64,000 nucleotides of DNA from DATLLN01 sp963797175 (GTDB lineage: Bacteria > Actinomycetota > Thermoleophilia > Gaiellales > JAICJC01), in assembly GCA_963797175.1 (NCBI GenBank), contig CAWCOL010000009.1, positions 744,001-808,000 on the forward strand, in the 5' to 3' direction. A program made the position numbers and the translations under genes. Within the stretch, counting starts at the first letter, position 1. Every line of letters starts with the position of its first letter. Of this stretch, positions 1 through 8,939 are shown piece by piece. Below the pieces are notes generated by a model. It searched no databases. It was not told the DNA's origin and saw only the letters and a program-made list of their open reading frames with translations.

Positions 1-2057
1 AGCGCGACGGTGTCGCGGCGCCCGGTGGCCGTGCGGGCGAGCCGCAGGGCCAGGTCGTTCGCCTCGCTGCCGGAGTTGACCAGGAAGACCCGGTCGAGCG
101 GCGCCGGCACCAGCTCGAGCAGCCGCTCGGCGAAGCGGGCCATCCCGGCATAGAGGAAGCGCGAGTTCGTGTTCAGCAGCCGGAACTGCCGGAACGCCGC
201 CTCCGCCACGGCGGGATGGCTGTGGCCGAGCACCGCGACGTTGTTGACGATGTCGAGGTACGGCCGGGCGTCGGCGTCATAGAGGTGGTGGCGCCAGCCC
301 CGCACCATCTCCGGCGGATGCTCGTAGTAGAGGCGCTGCGCATCGGCCAGCGCGCCGCGCCGGCGGGCCAGCAGGTCGCGGCGGGGCCGCTCCTCGGGCT
401 CCACCCCGAGCAGCGGCGAGGGATCGGGGCAGAGCGCGAGCCACGCCGTGGCGGCCGAGGCCGCGGCCCACTCGGGCAACGGGTCGATCGGCTCGAGCGA
501 CACCTGAACGTGCAGGTGCGCGAGCGCTCGCGCTCCCGCCGGGCCGACGATGCCGACCGGATCGCCGGCCGCGACGGCCTCCCCCGCCGGCGACGGCGCG
601 ACGCCCTCCAGCCGCAGCCACAGCGGGCCGTCTGGCGCGTCGTGGCGCAGCGTCACGCTGCCGTCGTCACGGCCGACAACCACGCCGGCGAGAGGTGCAC
701 GGACGGTCTCGCCGGGCTCCGCGAACACGTCGGCGCCGAGGTGGATCGCGTCCGGCCCGCCCTCGCGAGGCCTGCCCGCGCGGTGCAGGCGCGCCTCGCC
801 GTGGCGGCCGATGCCGAGCTCGCCCGGCCCGGCGGACGCCGCGGCGGCGATGCCGGCCGCCGTCTCCCACTCGCCGTGCGCGTAGGCCGCCGATCCGACT
901 CCAAGGTCGACGCGGCGCAGCGTGCGCCCGGCCGGATCGACCGGCGGCACCGCCCGGACGGAGGCCAGGTACCCGCGCACGGCGCCGGTCCGCGGGTGCG
1001 GGTCGAGCCCGCAGGCGGCCCGGGCGACGGCCTCGGCCAGCGCGGGCGGCACGTCGGCGACAGCGGCCAGCGTGCCCCAGTCCACCTCGATCAGCCCGGT
1101 GGCGTAGTCGTTGTCGGGATCGAGGGCGGCCTGCTGGTCGGTGCTGACGGCGCACAGCGCGGCGCGGCCCACGACCAGCGGGAAGTACGCAGAGATCTCG
1201 GCCTCGGTCAGCGGCAGCTCGGCGTGGAACCCGCGCAGCACCGCCAGCATCGCGCCCAGCGGGTCGCCCGGAGCGTGGGCGATCACCGAGGTGGCCGCCA
1301 CGGCGGGCTCGGCCGCCAGGTACGTGCGGGTGGAGTCGCCGAAGTCGATCAGGCCGCTCGGCCACAGGCGGCCGTCGTCGCCACGCCGGCCGATCACGTT
1401 GTAGTCGGTCACGTCCCCGTGGACGACCTGCGTCCGCAGCAGCGGCGCCAGCCGCGCCATCGCCTCGTCGTGCGCCACCATCGCCCGCTCGACCAGCGCA
1501 CGCCGCGCGGGGTCGGCCACGTGGCGGATGAGCCCGTCCACGACCGCCCGTGCATGGCGCACGTCCCACTGCAGCACGCGGTCGGCGGCCGGGTGGTCGA
1601 AGCCGTCCAGGGCCGCCGCGATGCCGGCGCCGACGCGGCCCACGGCCTCCAGGATCCCGTCGGAGAGGTGCGCGGACGCGAGCAGCGGCTCGCCGTCCAG
1701 GTACTCGACCATCCGCACGTCGTAGGCGACGCCGTCGCGATCGACCGTCGCGATCGCCGACCCGTCCAGGGCGGCCACGACCTGCGGGGTCTCGAACGGC
1801 ACGCGGCCGCTGACCCACGCCATCGCGTCGTTCTGAAGCTCGAGCGATCCGCGGCCGAAGTGCGGGTTCGCAATCTTCAGCACCGTGCGCCGCCCGCCGG
1901 GCGTCGTGATCCGGTAATTCCGGTCCTGGTGGCTGCCCAGCTCGACGGGCTTGCCCTCCACCCCGAACAGCTCGGCCGCCAGCCGCTGCCCGTCCTCCGC
2001 CGAGAAGGGCGGCGCGTGGATCTCGTAGTCCTCGAACAGTCCCGCGGTGCCGCTCAT
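1..2057 (-). CDS. Kinase / M23-like / class III aminotransferase fusion (partial)
   Basis: One frame stays open from an ATG at 2057 to the left edge, giving at least 685 residues. Three domains follow in order. Residues 1 to about 330 are an aminoglycoside-phosphotransferase-like kinase with HGDVTDYN near 210 and LIDFGD downstream. Residues about 420-530 are an M23-like (lysostaphin-type) domain with IHLGAD (His439, Asp443) and AHLHV (His514, His516). From about 550 a class III PLP aminotransferase begins (YYEHPPEMVRG, VNSGSEANDLALRLAR). The PLP lysine lies outside the window. Such fusions are known in bacteria and are related to the phospho-lyases for phosphoethanolamine and phosphohydroxylysine, where a kinase makes the substrate. 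The reaction here is therefore plausibly phosphorylation followed by PLP-dependent elimination or transamination, but the substrate is unknown. The role of the M23-like domain in a presumably cytoplasmic enzyme is unclear. A longer plus-strand frame over the same DNA is a GC-driven shadow. Confidence 0.88.
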   Translation of the reverse strand, partial: MSGTAGLFEDYEIHAPPFSAEDGQRLAAELFGVEGKPVELGSHQDRNYRITTPGGRRTVLKIANPHFGRGSLELQNDAMAWVSGRVPFETPQVVAALDGSAIATVDRDGVAYDVRMVEYLDGEPLLASAHLSDGILEAVGRVGAGIAAALDGFDHPAADRVLQWDVRHARAVVDGLIRHVADPARRALVERAMVAHDEAMARLAPLLRTQVVHGDVTDYNVIGRRGDDGRLWPSGLIDFGDSTRTYLAAEPAVAATSVIAHAPGDPLGAMLAVLRGFHAELPLTEAEISAYFPLVVGRAALCAVSTDQQAALDPDNDYATGLIEVDWGTLAAVADVPPALAEAVARAACGLDPHPRTGAVRGYLASVRAVPPVDPAGRTLRRVDLGVGSAAYAHGEWETAAGIAAAASAGPGELGIGRHGEARLHRAGRPREGGPDAIHLGADVFAEPGETVRAPLAGVVVGRDDGSVTLRHDAPDGPLWLRLEGVAPSPAGEAVAAGDPVGIVGPAGARALAHLHVQVSLEPIDPLPEWAAASAATAWLALCPDPSPLLGVEPEERPRRDLLARRRGALADAQRLYYEHPPEMVRGWRHHLYDADARPYLDIVNNVAVLGHSHPAVAEAAFRQFRLLNTNSRFLYAGMARFAERLLELVPAPLDRVFLVNSGSEANDLALRLARTATGRRDTVA

Positions 2058-2329
2058 CGCCGCCGAGGATACCGGCCGCGCCGCCGCCCGAGCCGCTCCA
2101 ACCGCGTCAGCGGGTCGTGCCGGACGACGGCCGTACCCGGCCGGCGGGAGTCAGGAACGCGGGCGAGGGTATGGCTCGGTCCACGAACCCGTCACACCGG
2201 CCGGGCGGTCGATGGTAACCACCCCTTCACCGGCCGGCCATCCGTCGAATGACGGAGGCGGCCGGCCGCGGCCGGCGCTCCAATCCGCCGCCAACCGGGC
2301 TGCAAGAGAGCGGGGATAGGTTGTCCTCA

Positions 2330-2500
2330 ATGGCCGATCGACACCTCCGTAGACGTGTCCGCTGCATCACCCACGGCCACCGCTGGCGACAGGACGAGCG
2401 CCTCCAGGGAGACGTCATCGTCGAGGCCGAACAGTGCCTGCGGTGCGGCCGTGTGCGGGTGCGCGGCGAGCGCCCCCGCACGCAGCTGCCCAGCGCCTGA
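2330..2500 (+). CDS. Mini zinc-ribbon protein
   Basis: A 56-residue basic protein. It has a CITHGHRW element near residue 12 and an EQCLRCGRVR element near residue 38, the Cys/His arrangement of small treble-clef or zinc-ribbon proteins common in actinobacteria. Two knuckle-like motifs suggest one bound zinc. The frame is open further upstream (to 2249), but the ATG at 2330 directly precedes the conserved part. A TAGGTT hexamer ends 7 bases before this ATG, so the mRNA could be leaderless. Function is unknown. It is monocistronic and lies between two minus-strand genes. Confidence 0.6.
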   Translation: MADRHLRRRVRCITHGHRWRQDERLQGDVIVEAEQCLRCGRVRVRGERPRTQLPSA

Positions 2501-2510
2501 AACCAACGGC

Positions 2511-3587
2511 TCACGCCGCGGGGGTGGTGAGCGTGCAGGCGAGCGCGGCACGCTGGCAGATGTCCGCCGTCATCGCGCGCATGTTCGCGCGGGTCTGGTG
2601 GACCGGGTCGAGGAACCCGTCGTCGCTGCCGCCGAACGCGCCGGCGTCGCGGTAGTCGAGCACGGTGAGGCCGGGGCGGCCCCGGGCCACCGCGTGCAAC
2701 GCCGCCACCAGGTCGGCATGGCGCTGGTCGTAGCCGGCGGGGCCGACGGCCCGGAGCAGGCTGTCGTTCATCGGTGGCACGACCATCACCAGCCGGATGC
2801 CGTGGTCGGACGCGTAGTCGGCGGTGCGCCGCAGGTAGGCGGTCTCGACCGGCGCCAGCGCGGGGAAGCCACCGTGGGCGTAGATCCCGACGTACTGGTC
2901 GAACTTCGTCTTCCAGTGGTAGTTCATGCCGCGGTAGTAGCCGAGCGTGCTGAACAGGCTGTTGCGCGGGACGTCATCCGAGGCGTCGTGCTGCGCGGCC
3001 CGCCATGAGTCCTGGAGCTCGTCCCAGCTGGCGGCGCGCTTGAGGGCGTCCACCCACTCGCCCACCCGCTCCGACACCGGCAGGTAGCCGGCGACGCGGG
3101 GATCGTTGACCACCGCCGGGTCGATCGTGCGGCTGCGCAGCCCCTCCACGTCCAGCACCCAGATCGCGGTGAACCGGCAGCGGCACCGCTCGGCGGTGTG
3201 CCGGAGCATCGCGTAGGCGTCCACCGGCGTCCCGCCGCTGACCGCGGCGTTGAAGGAGGGGCGGCCGGCGCCGCTCAGCCAGACGGGATCGAGCTTGAAC
3301 GCGCGCGACGAGCCGAGCACCAGGAAGCGCGGCCGGCCGTCGATGCGGTCGAGCAGGTCGAGCTTGAAGCTGACGTCGCTCGTCACGACCGACGGCACCA
3401 GGTGCAGCCCGCCCATGCGGTAGGGGTTGGCAACGAGGTTGACGCCGGTGACGAGCACCAGCACCAGCGCAGCCGAGACGACCGCCCAGCAGGTGAAGCG
3501 GCGAAACTGACCGCTGGGGTCGGCTGCGAGCGCGGGCGGCGCGTGCAGGTCGCGGCCGACGTCGTCCAGCGGGGTGCCCGTGGTCAC
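2511..3587 (-). CDS. Membrane-anchored SGNH/GDSL-like protein
   Basis: A 358-residue protein with one N-terminal membrane segment (about residues 28-50) followed by an extracytoplasmic domain. FLVLGSSRAF (near residue 83) resembles the GDS-type nucleophile block of SGNH hydrolases. FLDPVHQT near the C-terminus has the Asp-x-x-His spacing of the SGNH catalytic dyad. Such proteins often act as O-acyl transferases or esterases on cell-surface polymers, related to AlgJ/DltD-type proteins. The substrate cannot be named here. A GTG start at 3587 is preferred: it has a GGAG element upstream and sits just before the membrane segment, and no in-frame ATG lies nearby. Confidence 0.6.
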   Translation of the reverse strand: MTTGTPLDDVGRDLHAPPALAADPSGQFRRFTCWAVVSAALVLVLVTGVNLVANPYRMGGLHLVPSVVTSDVSFKLDLLDRIDGRPRFLVLGSSRAFKLDPVWLSGAGRPSFNAAVSGGTPVDAYAMLRHTAERCRCRFTAIWVLDVEGLRSRTIDPAVVNDPRVAGYLPVSERVGEWVDALKRAASWDELQDSWRAAQHDASDDVPRNSLFSTLGYYRGMNYHWKTKFDQYVGIYAHGGFPALAPVETAYLRRTADYASDHGIRLVMVVPPMNDSLLRAVGPAGYDQRHADLVAALHAVARGRPGLTVLDYRDAGAFGGSDDGFLDPVHQTRANMRAMTADICQRAALACTLTTPAA

Positions 3588-3783
3588 CGCCGGACTCCGG
3601 CATCCACCGCACCATGCACTCGCGCTGACCGCATCTCGACCATAGAGCCGTTCTCCCAGCCGCACCGAGCCTATCGGCGCCTGCGGGGATGCTACGCCCG
3701 GGCGACGACGATCGGTCCGGCGTCCCCGCCACCGCACCCGATCGGGTGACCAGGGATGCGGCTGAACGTCCGATCCTCCAGAC

Positions 3784-3864
3784 ATGGGGTATCGAATCGT
3801 GATCCCGGTGGTGCTCGGATGCGCGGTGGTCGCCGGCTCCGTGCTGCTGCTGGCCATCCGCTGA
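3784..3864 (+). CDS. Possible 26-residue membrane micropeptide
   Basis: An ATG at 3784 opens a 26-codon frame ending in TGA at 3862-3864. After a short MGYR start the peptide is almost entirely hydrophobic (VVLGCAVVAGSVLLLAI) and ends in Arg, as expected of a single membrane-spanning peptide with positive ends. No clear Shine-Dalgarno sequence precedes it. It lies 26 bases upstream of the HerA-like ATPase on the same strand. At this length the hydrophobic composition alone could be chance. Confidence 0.3.
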   Translation: MGYRIVIPVVLGCAVVAGSVLLLAIR

Positions 3865-3890
3865 GCACGCGGGTCTGATAGAACCGGCGG

Positions 3891-5399
3891 GTGCAGCCCG
3901 CCCAGGTCGACGAGGGGTTCGATCGCTACCGCGACGTGCGCGAGCGGCTCGAGCGGACCCTGCTCCCGCTGGCGCGCTCGCTGGACGGGCGCTCGTTCTC
4001 GTTCCAGGCGCCCGTCGGCGCGCCGCTGCAGGTCGGCTCCTACGCCCGGATCGACGTCGCCGGCGGCCCCGTGCTGGGCCAGATCGTCGAGAGCGTCTTC
4101 CAGATGATCGACGGACCGGAGCTGGAGCGCGCGGACGCCGGCGCCGAGCGCGTGCGGACGCGGGTGCGGATCCACGCGGTGCAGGGCTCGGGCGTGGTGC
4201 TGGGCGACGCGGCGCCGTTCAACGACGCGGCCGTCGCGCCGGCATCGCCCGACGAGGTGGCGGCGTGGCTGGCCTCGACCACGTCGCGCAGGGCGCAGCT
4301 GACGGTCGGCGAGATGCTGTTCGCCCCCGGCGTCCCTGCCCGGATCGACGCCGGCGGCTTCGACCGCCACACCTTCCTCTGCGGGCAGTCCGGATCCGGC
4401 AAGTCCTACGCGCTCGGGCTGATCCTGGAGCGGCTGCTGCTGGAGACCCGGCTCCAGATCGTGGTGCTCGACCCCAACTCCGACTTCGTCCGGCTGGGCG
4501 AGGCGCGCCCGGGCGCCCCGGCCGAGGACGCCGCCCGCTACGCGGAGCGGGTCTCCGGTGTGCGCGTGCTGCGGGCCGGCGCCGACGAGGGCCGCCTCGA
4601 GATGCGCTTCACCGACCTCGACGACGCCGGCCGGGCCGCGGCGATCGGCCTCGACCCGCTGCGCGACCGCGACGAGTACGCGGCGCTGCTCGAGCTGCTC
4701 GAGCAGGACCGGCGCGGCGACGACCTGGAGGGGATCCTCCAGTCGCTGATCACCGGCCCCGAGCAGATGCGCGCGCTGGGCAAGCGGGTGCGCAACCTGG
4801 GCGTGCTCGACTGGCCGGTGTGGGCCCGTCGCCGCGACGTGCGCGGGCTGCTCCACGAGCTGGAGGACGAGGACTGGCGCTGCCTGGTGGTCGACCTGGG
4901 CAGCGTCGACCTCGAGCAGGAGCGCGCGCTGGTGGCGCAGGCGGTGCTGGCGCGGCTGTGGCACGGGCGCGCCCGGCGGCGGCCGCTGCTGGTGGTGGTG
5001 GACGAGGCGCACAACGTCTGCCCGCAGGAGCCGGAGGGCCCGCTGACCGCCCTCAGCACCGAGCTGGCGGTGCGGATCGCGGGCGAGGGCCGCAAGTTCG
5101 GGCTGCACCTGCTGGTGTCGACCCAGCGCCCGTCGAAGGTGCACGAGAACGTTGTCTCGCAGTGCGACAACCTGCTGCTGATGAAGATGAACGGCGGCGC
5201 GGACGTCGCGCGGCTCGCCGAGCTGTTCTCCTACGCGCCGCCCACTCTGATCGGCCGCTCACCGCTGCTGCGCCAGGGCGAGTGCCTGGCGGCGGGCAGG
5301 CTGGTGGGCGATCCCACGTTCCTGCGCTTCGGCGCGCGGCTGGCGCAGGAGGGCGGCGGCGACGTCCCCTCCGACTGGGCGGCGCCGCGCAGCGACTGA
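3891..5399 (+). CDS. HerA/VirB4-like ATPase (DUF87)
   Basis: A 502-residue protein from a GTG start. The N-terminal 150 residues form a beta-rich HAS-barrel-like region, followed by a RecA-type motor. Walker A is GQSGSGKSYALG near residue 165 and Walker B is LLVVVDEAHN near residue 370. VSTQRPSKVHENV follows, the usual sensor block of HerA/FtsK/TraG-type ATPases, and then an arginine-containing tail. HerA proteins are hexameric DNA translocases that often pair with NurA nuclease. No nuclease gene is adjacent, so this looks like the stand-alone actinobacterial DUF87 type, whose partner and role are not established. It converges on the kinase-like gene with only 8 bases between stops. Confidence 0.85.
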   Translation: MQPAQVDEGFDRYRDVRERLERTLLPLARSLDGRSFSFQAPVGAPLQVGSYARIDVAGGPVLGQIVESVFQMIDGPELERADAGAERVRTRVRIHAVQGSGVVLGDAAPFNDAAVAPASPDEVAAWLASTTSRRAQLTVGEMLFAPGVPARIDAGGFDRHTFLCGQSGSGKSYALGLILERLLLETRLQIVVLDPNSDFVRLGEARPGAPAEDAARYAERVSGVRVLRAGADEGRLEMRFTDLDDAGRAAAIGLDPLRDRDEYAALLELLEQDRRGDDLEGILQSLITGPEQMRALGKRVRNLGVLDWPVWARRRDVRGLLHELEDEDWRCLVVDLGSVDLEQERALVAQAVLARLWHGRARRRPLLVVVDEAHNVCPQEPEGPLTALSTELAVRIAGEGRKFGLHLLVSTQRPSKVHENVVSQCDNLLLMKMNGGADVARLAELFSYAPPTLIGRSPLLRQGECLAAGRLVGDPTFLRFGARLAQEGGGDVPSDWAAPRSD

Positions 5400-5407
5400 C
5401 CGAGTAC

Positions 5408-6319
5408 TCAGTCCTCGCGGCGGACGTCGTCCAGCAGCCGCTCGAAGTCGGGACCGTCGAACTCGAGCTCCGCACGCTCGAACTTCTCCATGCCCCAGCC
5501 CCAGAAGTCGAAGTCGATGTCGGATACGCCGTCCTGGATCGACGCCCACAGCGTCCAGCCGTACTTCGACATCAGGCCCCACAGCCGCGCCCGCGCGACC
5601 TTGTTGGCGAGGTGCCGGCCGTAGTAGTGGCCGACCAGCTCGTCCAGCTGGTCGAGCGAGAGGTTCGACTCGCTCCACACGTTGCCCAGCTCGAAGCAGG
5701 CGTCGTTGTTGCCGGAGTACTCGTAGTCGATCAGCCGGAACGCGCCGCCGACGTCGATGAAGTTCTCGGCCAGCAGGTCGTTGTTGCAGGGCACCGTGCC
5801 CTCGTCCCGCACCGCCATCGCCTCCTCGATCCGCCGCACCTGCGGCTCGAACTCGAGGTAGCGGCCGGGCAGCCGGAACCCGCGCTCCTGCACCAGCGTC
5901 AGGTACCGCTGCTGGATCCGGAACATGTTGAAGTCGTCGCGGAACCGGCGCGCGCCGTGGAGCCGCCGGCAGGCGTCGGCGACCATCGCCAGCTTGTCGC
6001 CGCGGCGCAGGTCCTCGGCGCTCTGGGTGACGCCCTCGATGAACTCGAGCACGAGCAGCGACCGCTCCGGCACGTATCCGACCACGCCCGCGCCCACCCC
6101 GGCGTCGGCGGCGGCGACGGTGTTCAGGTACTCGTTCTCGCGATCGATCGCGAGCATGCCCGAGTCCTTCGCGGAGACGCGCACCACGTAGGTGCCCGTG
6201 CCGGTGGCGACCTTGTAGTTGGTGTTGGTCAGCCCGCCGGCCAGCTCGGCCACCGTGCGCGGGCCGGCCAGCACGGGCACGAGGTCGAGCAACTCGTCCA
6301 GGGCGGCATCCGTCGGCAT
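5408..6319 (-). CDS. Choline/ethanolamine-kinase-like phosphotransferase
   Basis: A 303-residue protein of the choline/ethanolamine kinase (LicA/APH) superfamily. It has the N-lobe GGLTNTNYKV loop, CNNDLLAENFI near residue 180 as the catalytic loop, and RLIDYEYSGNN as the metal-binding segment. In most relatives the catalytic loop begins CHNDLL; here Asn replaces that His, while the catalytic Asp and the following Asn are kept. It is divergently transcribed from a dimethylglycine/sarcosine-dehydrogenase-like gene, 53 bases away. This fits a role in choline or methylamine metabolism, although the acceptor alcohol is not proven. The ATG at 6319 is followed at once by conserved sequence. Confidence 0.8.
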   Translation of the reverse strand: MPTDAALDELLDLVPVLAGPRTVAELAGGLTNTNYKVATGTGTYVVRVSAKDSGMLAIDRENEYLNTVAAADAGVGAGVVGYVPERSLLVLEFIEGVTQSAEDLRRGDKLAMVADACRRLHGARRFRDDFNMFRIQQRYLTLVQERGFRLPGRYLEFEPQVRRIEEAMAVRDEGTVPCNNDLLAENFIDVGGAFRLIDYEYSGNNDACFELGNVWSESNLSLDQLDELVGHYYGRHLANKVARARLWGLMSKYGWTLWASIQDGVSDIDFDFWGWGMEKFERAELEFDGPDFERLLDDVRRED

Positions 6320-6351
6320 CGCGCGTGCTCCTTGTCGGGGTCGGGCGGCCC

Positions 6352-6359
6352 ACTATAGT
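6352..6359. promoter_or_regulatory. Divergent promoter with shared palindromic -10
   Basis: The octamer ACTATAGT is a perfect palindrome, so each strand carries a TATAGT hexamer. Plus strand: TTGTCG (6332-6337), 16 bases, TATAGT (6354-6359), with the GTG of the flavoprotein 14 bases further on. Minus strand: TGGACC (6379-6374), 16 bases, TATAGT (6357-6352), with the kinase-like ATG at 6319. The geometry suits two back-to-back promoters that exclude each other. This is inferred from sequence only. Confidence 0.5.
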
Positions 6360-6372
6360 CACCCCCGCGAAC

Positions 6373-8811
6373 GTGGTCCAGACCGGTTTCCCCGACTCGG
6401 CTCAGGTGGTTGTCATCGGCGGCGGCGTCACCGGCTGCAGCGTCGCGTACCACCTCGCCCGCGCCGGCTGGAGCGACGTCGTGCTGGTCGAGAAGGCGAC
6501 GCTGACCAGCGGCTCGACCTGCCACGCGGCCGGCCTCGTCACCCAGTTCAACCCCTCGCCGACGATGATGCGGTTCCGCCGCTACAGCGTCGAGCTGTAC
6601 ACCGAACTGGGCGTCTTCGACCGGCTGGGCAGCCTGCGGATCGCCTCCAGCCCGGAGAGCCTGCTCGAGCTCGAGCGGGGCGCGAGCCGCGCGCGCGGCA
6701 TCGGCCTCGACGTCGAGGTGCTGGGCCCCGGCGAGGCGCTCGAGCTGATGCCCGCCGCCACCGGCGACTCGCTCTACGGCGCGGTCTGGGTGGCCGAGGA
6801 TGGGTGCGTCGATCCGCACCGCGCCACGCACGCGCTGGCCGACGCGGCGCGAGCGCTGGGCGCCGCGATCCACACAGGCACCCGCGTCACCGCGATCCGG
6901 CGGGCGGCCGACGGCCGCGTGGTCGCGGTCGAGACCGACCGCGGCGAGATCGCCTGCGAGCACGTCGTCAACGCCTGCGGGATCTGGGCGCCGCAGGTGT
7001 CGGCGATGGCCGGCCTGTTCACCCCGTCGGTGCCGGTCGACCACCAGCACATCGCGCTGATGGCGGTGCCCGGCCACGAGCTGCCCCGCGACATGCCCTG
7101 CTTCCGCGACACCGACAACCTCGTCTACGGCCGCAGCGAGGCGGGCGGGGTGCTGTTCGGCGGCTACGAGCCCGACCCGGTCTCGCGCTGGCTGGACGGC
7201 GTGCCCTGGGAGCACGCCGCGGCCAACCTGCCGGCCGACGCCGGGCGCTTCGCCCAGCTCTGGGCGGGCGCGGCGCGGCGGTTCCCCTTCCTCGAGGACG
7301 CCGGCATGGTCACCCTCGAGTGCCACCCCGACGCGATGACGCCGGACGGCAACCCGCTGCTCGGCCCGATGCCGGGCGCGCCCGGGTTCTGGATGGCGGC
7401 CGGGCTGTCGCTGAACGGGTTCGGCGGCGCGGGCGGCATCGGCCGCACGATCGCCGAGTGGATGACCGCCGGAGAGACCGAGCTCGACACCCACGGCATG
7501 CGGGCGTGGCGGTTCGGCGCGGCCTACCGCAGCCCGGCGCAGGTGGACGCGGCCGGCCGCGAGGTCTACCGCTACTACTACCGGCTCCGCTACCCGCTCG
7601 ACGTGGACGAGTGGGGCCGCCCCAACCGCCTCAGCCCGTTGCACGGCCGCATGCAGGAGCTGGGCGCGACGTTCGGGGTCAAGAACGGCTGGGAGCGCCC
7701 CGATCTCCTCGACCCGGGCCGTCCGTGGCGCCGGGCCGGAGCCGACCAGCGCGGCTACGGCTGGCGGCGGCCTCCAGAGCTCGACCGCATCGGCGAGGAG
7801 CACCGCGCGTTCCGCGAGCGGGCGGGGATGATCGACATGACCTCGTTCGGCAAGATCGAGCTGGAGGGGCCCGGCGCGCTGCCACTGCTGGAGCGGGTGT
7901 CGGTCAACCGCATCGACCGCCCCGCCGGGAGCGTCGTCTACACCCAGTGGGCGAACGCGCGAGGCGGCATCGTCGCCGACGTGACCGTGACCCGGCTGGG
8001 CGAGGAGCGGTTCCGCGTCGTCACCGGCGCCGGCGTGGTCGACTCCGACCTGGGCTGGCTGCGTCTGCACCGCGAGGCCGCCGACGGCCCGCTCGCGCTG
8101 CGCGAGGCCAGCGACGAGCTGGCCGTGGTCGGGCTGTGGGGGCCCCGCGCCCGCGACATCGCCCAGGCGACGACGGACGACGACCTCTCGGCCGCGGCGT
8201 TCCCCTTCCGGACGGCGCGGGAGCTGCGGCTCGGCTCGGCACCGGTGCTGGCCCAGCGGATCACCTACGTCGGCGAGCTCGGCTTCGAGCTGTACGTGGC
8301 GCCGGAGTGGGCGGTGCAGGTGTGGGACGCCCTGTGGGAGGCCGGGCGGCAGCACGGCGTCGCGGCCGGCGGCTACCGCGCGCTCGACTCGCTGCGGATG
8401 GAGAAGGGCTACCGCTACATGGGCACCGACCTGACCGCGGGCGACACGCCGTACGAGGCGGGCCTCGGCTTCTGCGTCGCGCTGGACAAGGGCCCGTTCG
8501 TCGGCAGCGACGCGCTGGCCGCCGCGGCAGGGGCCCCGCCCGTCCGCAGGCTGCGCACGCTGCTGGTCGGCGACAGCGAGTACGTCTGCCTCTACGGCGG
8601 CGAGGCGGTGCGCGCAGAGGGCGCCGTGGCCGGCCGCGTCCGCAGCTGTGCGTACGGGTTCACGGTGGGCGCGACGGTCGCCTACGCGTACCTGCCGGCG
8701 GACGTCCCGGAGGGCGCCCGGCTCGAGGTCGAGGTGCTGGGAAAGCTGGTTCCGGCCCAGGTCGCGCAGGACGTGCTGTACGACCCGCAGCATGCTCGTA
8801 TCCGTAGCTGA
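6373..8811 (+). CDS. Dimethylglycine/sarcosine dehydrogenase-like (DAO + GcvT)
   Basis: An 812-residue two-domain protein. The N-terminal half is a DAO-type FAD oxidoreductase with the dinucleotide motif GGGVTG at residues 16-21 and TSGSTCHAAGLV at residues 45-56. In dimethylglycine and sarcosine dehydrogenases the equivalent His carries covalent FAD. The C-terminal half is a GcvT-like folate-binding domain (GELGFELYV, LDSLRMEKGYRYMG, TPYEAGLGFCVALDK). The family oxidatively demethylates N-methyl amino acids, passing the one-carbon unit to tetrahydrofolate. The exact N-methyl substrate is unknown. The GTG at 6373 is chosen because it lies just before the FAD fold and downstream of a promoter-like element; an upstream in-frame ATG at 6325 would overlap that promoter. 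Confidence 0.88.
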   Translation: MVQTGFPDSAQVVVIGGGVTGCSVAYHLARAGWSDVVLVEKATLTSGSTCHAAGLVTQFNPSPTMMRFRRYSVELYTELGVFDRLGSLRIASSPESLLELERGASRARGIGLDVEVLGPGEALELMPAATGDSLYGAVWVAEDGCVDPHRATHALADAARALGAAIHTGTRVTAIRRAADGRVVAVETDRGEIACEHVVNACGIWAPQVSAMAGLFTPSVPVDHQHIALMAVPGHELPRDMPCFRDTDNLVYGRSEAGGVLFGGYEPDPVSRWLDGVPWEHAAANLPADAGRFAQLWAGAARRFPFLEDAGMVTLECHPDAMTPDGNPLLGPMPGAPGFWMAAGLSLNGFGGAGGIGRTIAEWMTAGETELDTHGMRAWRFGAAYRSPAQVDAAGREVYRYYYRLRYPLDVDEWGRPNRLSPLHGRMQELGATFGVKNGWERPDLLDPGRPWRRAGADQRGYGWRRPPELDRIGEEHRAFRERAGMIDMTSFGKIELEGPGALPLLERVSVNRIDRPAGSVVYTQWANARGGIVADVTVTRLGEERFRVVTGAGVVDSDLGWLRLHREAADGPLALREASDELAVVGLWGPRARDIAQATTDDDLSAAAFPFRTARELRLGSAPVLAQRITYVGELGFELYVAPEWAVQVWDALWEAGRQHGVAAGGYRALDSLRMEKGYRYMGTDLTAGDTPYEAGLGFCVALDKGPFVGSDALAAAAGAPPVRRLRTLLVGDSEYVCLYGGEAVRAEGAVAGRVRSCAYGFTVGATVAYAYLPADVPEGARLEVEVLGKLVPAQVAQDVLYDPQHARIRS

Positions 8812-8939
8812 CAGGTCCTCCTGCTATCCTGTGGGTACGGGCGAGTCGTTCGCCCCGTGAGGTTTCCTTTTCGCCGGTTCGAGCGTGCATCGGGTTTCGG
8901 GTGAGGTGACCTCCCTACGAAGACCCGAACAGGAGCAGC

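Noticed and set aside
216..2252. A 678-codon open frame on the plus strand
   Set aside because: It lies opposite the kinase/M23/aminotransferase fusion, has Arg/Gly-rich low-complexity content and shows no domain. Long antisense frames are expected at this GC content.
8812..8939. A structured leader or cold-shock element before the DEAD-box helicase
   Set aside because: The length would allow one, but CTGACA and TATCCT are only 11 bases apart and no convincing fold was seen.
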